In this document: piece by piece, positions 59,501-64,000 of the stretch | How positions within the stretch are numbered: the stretch's first letter is position 1 | How the letters are laid out: each line of letters starts with the position of its first letter | DNA from: Actinernus sp. WN-2022 | Taxonomy: Eukaryota; Cnidaria; Anthozoa; Actiniaria; Actinernidae | NCBI GenBank assembly: GCA_030867875.1 | Contig: JAOWCC010000320.1 | Span: 1-64,000, forward strand | Length of the DNA stretch: 64,000 nt | Direction: 5' to 3' | Position numbers and translations under genes: made by a program | The notes under the pieces: model-generated | What the model saw: only the letters and a program-made list of their open reading frames with translations | Told to the model about the DNA's origin: nothing | Databases searched by the model: none

Positions 59501-62500
59501 CCTCGAGCAAAGGCCGTCGTTGGATCGAGTGTGCAGCCTTCCCCTCTGGTTAGAGGGGTGAAGCGAATGACTCAATAATTCCATAAAACACCGTTCTAGC
59601 GACCTGAAACACACATACATGTACATGTAGGACGACAAAACAACTTCAAGTAAGTCTTCTTCCTTTATTTACCTTGTATTACAGAAGATTTATGTTATTA
59701 TTCTGAGTTATCGGAAGAACTCCCATACAAACCTTGTCATACAGTCAGAACTTGGGCGGCCTGTGGTTTGAGTCTCGTTCTTTAATGTGCTTATTGAAAG
59801 GCTAAAATTCAACGAATCCTGGAGAAATATTCAGATTCAAGAAGTGGGTCACATATCCAGAATACTTTGGGCATAAAGCTAAAGAAGTTGTTTGTGTAAT
59901 CTCACGAGTCACGGCACGTGGCAAATTATAATATTGTCAACAAATCCAAAACTTCACATCTGAGAGACTCCAGCACTTTTTGCAGAACATGCAAACTCTT
60001 CACGAAATCAAAATCATCCAGAACATTTAATTTGTCTATAGCAAATTTTCAAAGCAGCAAACATTACGCGAAGCTAATCGGATATTCAAATCAGTTCGCA
60101 GAAAACTTCACACATTATGCACCACGGCAATTTGAAAGACGTGACTTCCGCACCTTTGAAAACGGATTTAAATTAATAGAAAGAAATCGAGAGTATTTTA
60201 TTTAGTAAACATTTAAGAAATGAAACAGATCTTCCGTGTTTGCACAGGCTCATGCAAACCGAGGTAAGTTTGGGAGAATTCGAGTGTTTGTACCTGCACG
60301 AGAATTCTCCCAAACTTACCTCGGTTTGCATGAGCCTGTGCAAACACAGAAATCTGTTTCATTTCTTTTATAAAATAATTATTTTGATAAAAGAAGCACT
60401 TATGGTGCTTGTCTTATGGATGTGACATAATTTCCATGTTTGCACAGGCTAATGAAAACATGGCTATCAGCCAATCAGAACGTGTGTACTATTTAAATTA
60501 TTTTCACTTTGAAGGTAAAGTTGAGAAGCTGTGTGGTGCTTTAGGAACTACAATGCAATAAAAACTCAGTTCCCGCACCCCAGTGTTGTGTCAAAATCCA
60601 GACAGACAGACAGAGAGAATTCAATTCAAGTTCATAGCGTTTCTTGAAAACACAAGGCAGTATTCTAGCATAACTATGATTCTTGTAAGTAGGTATATCC
60701 TTTGTCTAATAAATGATTTTTCAAAGCAATTGTTTTATTTCATTCATCTACTTTATTAACAATGTGGTAAAATTTGCTGGGGGTTAAACGAGCTCTCCTC
60801 ATTCTGACGTCTTGTGGAATTCCATTCAGTCACAGAAAATCACTTCATCAGGTTGTGGAAGATATATAATGTTTACATATCTGGCACACCAAATAAGAAC
60901 GGTCATTATCAACACTCCAGGATAGTAACTCACAGCAAACCTTTCGATTTAGGGGGTGAATTTCTTTGGGAGAATATAAAAAAAAATTCAATCCCATGAG
61001 AAAATTTGTATGAGAAAACTTGCCGTTTGATTGAAGATAGGCAAAATCAGTTTTCCAAACGAAACTTAAATAAACAAATAAACATTTACATGAATGCGAA
61101 AGGTTTTGAACATTCTGTCAGATCATTGTGAAAAGGTGATCACAAAAAGGCATGTTGTCAAACATTACGAATTCTAAATTAACGTTTTATTGGATTGTTA
61201 TGAAAAGTTGACAAAGCATTCTCAGACATTACCAATGTGTTTAAATGTTCTATCAGATCATTGTGAAAAGTTGACAAAGCGTTCTCAAACATTACAAATG
61301 CGTTTCAATGTTTTATCGGATCGTTGTGGAAAGTTGACAAAGCATTCTCAAACATTACGAATGCGTTTCAATGTTCTATCAGATCGTTGTGAAACGTTGA
61401 CAATGCATTCCAGAACTTTAAGAAAGCATTTCAACGTTATTTCAGATCGTTGTGAAAAGTTGACAACACTTTGAGAAACATTACCAGAATGCATTGAGAA
61501 TGCATTGAGAATGCATTGAAATCCATTCAAACGCCAGTTTCGTTAAGCCAGGTTTTTGCATGGAGGGTCACACATGTAAAGTACTAAAGGTTTAATACAC
61601 TCACTCAACAGATAGCCTTTATTACACTGTTAAAGTTTCATTCCTGTTTTGTTTTGGTTGTTCTAGTGATGGGCTATCACGTAACACTTCAAAAATATTT
61701 GCTAAGTATCATGTTGTTAGCATACCATACACTGTATTTTATCTTATAATTTTTTTTTATCTGATCATTTTGGAGGTCTGTGAGGGCAAAATAAAGTTAT
61801 TTTTCCTGTCTGGAATCTGCTAGACCAGCATATACTGTTTTTTACCAATAACAATTTGTGAACACTACCAGATTGACAACTGCTGAGCTAATACTATACC
61901 TTATGTTCCAGCCTGCATAATGTATCAAGAAGAGAAGACCTTCATCTGCATTTTTATCAATAGTTGTAATCTGAAAAGTGCACAGTTGATACATTAGGGA
62001 AAAGGTGTGCATTAATGATTTTGGGTACAACATTATTACCATTTTCGCTGAAGTGCAACCATGGAGTTACAAGTCTTACAAGTCTGTAAAACCATCAATC
62101 AAACCTAGAATTAAGTGTAGGCAGCATGTTTTTGAATTAAGCTTTGTTTGAGATAAGACTCTGCATTGGATTGATGGTCGGCTTAATCGAATTTTACAGA
62201 TCAGACTTGAAACTTCCAGGGTTGCACTTCAATGAAAACGATAATAACTTTATGGTTAGGGGTGAAGCAGTCTCTTTGAAATTGGTGGATCTTACAACAG
62301 CATTCTGACTTAGCAGGTAAATAGAACTTGTGAAAGCAATAACAAGAAAAAGCCTGCTCCTACTTAATTCCATGGCCATTCTTAATGCTTGACTTGGCAA
62401 AGGGAAGTTTATTCTTTTTCTGCCTTCATGATTGCTGCACAGCGAGTGAGCCTGAAGTGAGCGAGCAAGCAGCAATACTAATCTGTGTAGTGTTGCTGAT

Positions 62501-64000
62501 TTTCTCACTTTCTTCCAGTGCCCTTTCTCTAGGTTCAACGACTCCTTCAAAAATATAGGATTGAGTTTCTTGTCAAGTATTTCTTTCACACGATAAACCA
62601 AGCTTTTCATTTTCTAGTGACCTTTGCACCCGCCTCGGCTTGCTTCGACTTTTGAACACTTTACTTCATTCATTCATGAAAACCTTTCAGGTAAACCACA
62701 AATAAAACTTACAAACATGTTTAAGTATTAAAACTATTGGGTGGTGGGTGGGTATGCATAAAACTAGCCTGAGAAAACAGCTGATCATATTGCCTGTTTT
62801 TTTTCAGGCTAGCGTAAACCGGAAGTCAAAATCGCATCTGCAACTGTGTTGCATAGCAACAGGATAAAGAGCTTAAGCAACCATGACGGCAACGTCTAGG
62901 ACGACGGCATAAAACAATAGCCTTAAAGTGCACCTAACCTGAATCTTTGAAAGGTTTTGAGTACTTCTGTGAATAAATTTTTGGCTTACAAAGAATACTT
63001 TATGTTCTAGGCTTGTTTGAAATTGTGAAAAATTGACCTTTCCTGACCCATGACCGCGTAAGAAAAAGCCTGGGTCGATTCTGGATCTTACGTCATCTAA
63101 TTAATTTGACTTTGCAATAAGTTGAATAAATGTTTAGCATTTTGTCTAAAATAACTGTTTTCTTTACTAACAACTCACAGACTGTGTATATTCTCTATGT
63201 ATCGATATTGTTGTGATAGAAAGGCGCCATGGAGAATAATGCATTAATGAGGTGACGTAAGATCCAGAATCGACCCAGGCTTTTTCTTACGCGGTCATGG
63301 GTCAGGAAAGGTCAAATTTTCACCATTTCAAAAAAGCCTAGAACATAGAATATTCTCTGTAAGCCAAAAAATTATTCGCAGAAGTACTCAAAACCTTTCA
63401 AAGATTCATATGTGTAAAAATTGAAAAAGGGGTTAGGTGCACTTTAATTACAAAATACAATAACTGCACATGAAAATGCATGCAGTGGCCTGTACATTTC
63501 AACCGTTGTCTGGAAAAAGAGAATGTGAAAACCCCAAATTTTATGTTTACAAGAGAACACCAATGTATAAAAGTAAATCACTCCGTTATTCGTTCGGCGT
63601 GAATGGAACTCTATGCTTATCATATTTTTCGAAGATATGAATGTGAAAAGTAATTAAAGGCGAACAAAGAAAATAGTAAACATCCCATTTTGGGAGAAAA
63701 CACTTTTCTAGGTCCAGTCCTCACTGCCGTCACTGATGCTTAAGGTCTCTAATTTGTCAATGGTTTTTAAGGACAAACCTAATAGACCAGTCTGGCCAAC
63801 CTAATGTGCACAGTTCCTACCTTTGCTTCATATATTCTCTGGTTCCTGCCTCTTCCATACTTCACTTGTATCTTGTCACCAACATTGAATTCACCCAAGT
63901 CATCAGGGCCAATATCAAACCGTGTATCAGACTGTGTCTCACTAATATCTGACACTGCATCTGGGCTATTAACAACATCAACAGCAAGCTCAGACTCTGG
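47549..64000 (-). CDS. ARID4: ARID4-like SIN3-complex protein, C-terminal 8 exons (partial)
   Basis: Minus-strand exons are 64,000-63,821 (continues beyond the window), 61,970-61,900, 53,478-53,102, 52,390-52,334, 51,677-51,048, 50,357-50,109, 48,456-48,310 and 47,646-47,549. All have GT/AG borders and compatible phases, giving 602 residues to TAA. Residues 38-96 form a chromobarrel ([12 protein letters not shown]...QRIYEAK, then [12 protein letters not shown]) with aromatic Y48, Y57, Y78, W81, Y85 and W88. Residues 97-520 are low-complexity, Ser/Pro/Glu/Lys-rich. Residues 523-570 are a basic coiled coil ([20 protein letters not shown], then [10 protein letters not shown]). The end is ...PVECR. 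The coiled coil and terminal VECR match vertebrate ARID4A/ARID4B, which are subunits of SIN3-HDAC repressor complexes. The Tudor and ARID regions should lie upstream, outside the window. Introns carry SINEs and MITEs; the 8.4-kb intron after exon 2 is mostly mobile DNA. A single ARID4 ancestor of A and B is expected in a cnidarian. Confidence 0.92.
47985..48268. mobile_element. TTAA-flanked MITE (AGGGGCTATG ends)
   Basis: TTAA at 47,981 and 48,269. Ends AGGGGCTATGTCATGGTA and TACCGTGACACAGCCCCT. It lies in the last ARID4 intron, its right end about 40 bp from the donor side of the coiled-coil exon. Confidence 0.75.
48987..49012. promoter_or_regulatory. CCCATAATCCTTTGCGGGC motif, copy 1
   Basis: ACTATTACCCATAATCC followed by TTTGCGGG resembles the ZNF143/Staf consensus (ACTACAATTCCCAGAATGC type). 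An identical 19-mer lies at 54,824-54,842. It may be a regulatory site or a repeat fragment. Confidence 0.3.
50640..50870 (-). repeat. tRNA-derived SINE in ARID4 intron
   Basis: The minus strand starts at 50,870 with AGCCAGGGTGGTGCAAATGG (A-box-like) and has GGTTTGAGCCC (B-box-like, complement of 50,809-50,819). Then come GTGAGTTGAGTTTGTCAG and 'tctcaccctt', as in the copy at 52,420. The body includes the GGTTTTCCTC-type repeat. Confidence 0.65.
51908..52168. mobile_element. 261-bp TAGCCTG foldback
   Basis: TAGCCTGCAAACAGGC and GCCTGTTTGCAGGCTA are exact complements. The interior is unpaired. It lies in the ARID4 intron between exons 4 and 5. Confidence 0.7.
52420..52540 (+). repeat. tRNA-derived SINE head in ARID4 intron
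   Basis: GCCAGGGTGGCACAGTGGTT contains a good Pol III A box (TGGCACAGTGG). It is followed by GTGAGCTGAGTTTGTTGG and 'tctcacccttgctc', matching the minus-strand copy at 50,870-50,640. Confidence 0.65.
53840..54147 (+). pseudogene. RecQ-helicase-like fragment, left arm
   Basis: The plus strand encodes [36 protein letters not shown] (a motif I/Walker A region whose usual G-x-GKS is CSGRS) and, after a frame break near 54,040, [19 protein letters not shown] (motif Ia). The order and spacing match the start of RecQ helicase domains. The frame then stops at 54,145. The missing Walker lysine, frameshift and short length make it non-functional. It looks like host or helicase-element exon sequence captured by a transposon. 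Confidence 0.75.
54310..54588 (-). pseudogene. RecQ-helicase-like fragment, right arm
   Basis: Mirror copy of the left-arm fragment, starting [18 protein letters not shown] at 54,588, with the same CSGRS change. It runs through the motif Ia region before pairing with the other arm ends. It has a small insertion after 'aactcg' relative to the left copy. Confidence 0.75.
54760..56720. other. ARID4 intron sequence, no feature
   Basis: AT-rich intron with a second CCCATAATCCTTTGCGGGC at 54,824-54,842. Short frames on both strands show no motif. Confidence 0.45.
56843..57845. mobile_element. 1.0-kb TAGCCTG element with 9-bp TSD
   Basis: The ends TAGCCTGGGAAACCAGCC and GGCTGGTTTCCCAGGCTA are perfect complements, flanked by TAAAACGTT on both sides (56,834-56,842; 57,846-57,854). 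The arms pair for about 270 bp. It is nested in the left arm of the 4.85-kb element. No gene was recognised. Confidence 0.88.
57860..58115. repeat. 63-bp tandem repeat, left
   Basis: About four imperfect units built on 'gataagcattgtaaaacatttggcaacc' and 'ccaaatcatt' phrases. The period of 63 is divisible by 3, so one frame stays open with a 21-residue repeat ([20 protein letters not shown] type). Coding is not supported. Confidence 0.75.
58473..58632. mobile_element. Decayed copy of the 35.9-kb foldback
   Basis: Shares TACACGAGCA, TTTTCCTTGACA, GTGTAGACGACGAAAAA and GAACAAGGCAACTTGTCAAG with 35,911-36,103. The termini are eroded. Confidence 0.8.
58817..59765. mobile_element. TIR element with about 300-bp arms (CACAGGCCGCCC)
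   Basis: Left CACAGGCCGCCCAAGTTCTG pairs with right CAGAACTTGGGCGGCCTGTG. The arms stay near-identical for about 300 bp. Imperfect GTTTGA flanks are seen, but the duplication is uncertain. Mirror frames (58,956-59,210 plus; 59,638-59,366 minus) are arm by-products. Confidence 0.8.
60216..60367. repeat. Near-perfect palindrome, 45-bp perfect arms
   Basis: TGTTTGCACAGGCTCATGCA through GGGAGAATTC is mirrored exactly after an 18-20-bp loop. Weaker pairing extends outward (AAGAAATGAAACAG / CTGTTTCATTTCTT). A related 'gtttgcacaggct' follows at 60,437. Confidence 0.85.
61090..61480. repeat. 63-bp tandem repeat, right
   Basis: About five units of the 'gatcgttgtgaaaagttgacaaagc' plus 'attctcaaacattac' type. 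One frame stays open with a 21-residue repeat ([21 protein letters not shown]). Further 'aatgcattgag' copies lie at 61,490-61,520. Confidence 0.8.
62765..62811. mobile_element. 47-bp TAGCCTG mini-foldback
   Basis: TAGCCTGAGAAAACAG pairs loosely with CTGTTTTTTTTCAGGCTA. The flanks GCATAAAAC and GCGTAAACC match at 7 of 9 positions, consistent with an aged 9-bp duplication. It is in the first ARID4 intron of the window. Confidence 0.5.
62927..63443. mobile_element. TTAA-flanked MITE, relative of the 22.4-kb copy
   Basis: TTAA at 62,923 and 63,444. Ends AGTGCACCTAACC and GGTTAGGTGCACT. The arms share CCTTTCCTGACCCATGACCG and 'gagtacttctgtga' with 22,377-22,927. It lies 380 bp from the chromobarrel exon of ARID4. 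Confidence 0.88.

Larger units (their letters stand above)
56721..61572. mobile_element. 4.85-kb element with tandem-repeat arms
   Basis: The left end TGTGACCCTCCATGCGAAAA pairs with the right end TTTTTGCATGGAGGGTCACA, one mismatch; pairing continues through CCTGGCTTAA. Inside each end lie tandem repeats of about 63 bp rich in ACATT/CATT phrases (57,860-58,115 and 61,090-61,480). At least three other foldback elements sit within it. No transposase was recognised; a 95-codon frame at 59,918-60,205 has no motif. No convincing target duplication was found. Confidence 0.6.

Noticed and set aside
58956..59638. Two similar small proteins on opposite strands
   Set aside because: They are mirror reading frames of the inverted arms of one element.
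59918..60205. 95-codon plus frame as an element gene
   Set aside because: No recognisable motif or homologous family; left as unassigned sequence within the 4.85-kb element.

Overview
The window is nuclear DNA of an animal with spliced genes and many repeats, most likely an anthozoan cnidarian (coral or sea anemone). That placement is inference. It rests on an intron-rich chromatin gene whose C-terminus matches vertebrate ARID4 proteins, AT-rich spacers, a bacterial-type DUF445 gene carrying introns, and the density of short foldback elements. Nothing looks prokaryotic.

Layout. (1) 1-1,891: SINE-like sequence and two abutting foldback elements. (2) 1,902-20,263: an apparent single 18.4-kb mobile element. 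It has matching inverted ends (GTAGGTACTTCACATAAG...), a perfect 10-bp target duplication (CGGCAAAACG), and arms made of about 5.3-5.7 kb of a 10-bp minisatellite in inverted orientation. Its centre holds a broken non-LTR retrotransposon, a smaller TIR element and unrecognised DNA; no transposase was found. (3) 20,882-25,830 (+): a four-exon gene for a 325-aa DUF445 membrane protein. (4) 33,789-27,883 (-): a four-exon gene for an unrecognised 391-aa protein, with two E2F-type sites upstream of its start. (5) 34-47.5 kb: no convincing host gene; foldback elements, dead LINE fragments and dispersed repeats. (6) 64,000-47,549 (-): the last eight exons of an ARID4-like gene (chromobarrel domain to the terminal VECR), running off the right edge. 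Its introns are packed with mobile elements, including a second element whose inverted arms carry tandem repeats.

The three host genes are not an operon and have no evident shared pathway. ARID4 proteins are chromatin-bound subunits of SIN3-HDAC complexes; the DUF445 protein should be membrane-bound; the third is unknown. The mobile elements are the most informative part of the window. They fall into a TTAA-flanked group, a TAGCCTG...CAGGCTA group with 9-bp duplications (one copy carries RecQ-helicase-like sequence in both arms), and a G/C-tract group with ATGCACC ends. Several carry the CREB/ATF octamer TGACGTCA. Exon boundaries were worked out by hand from splice signals and reading phase; no database search was made.
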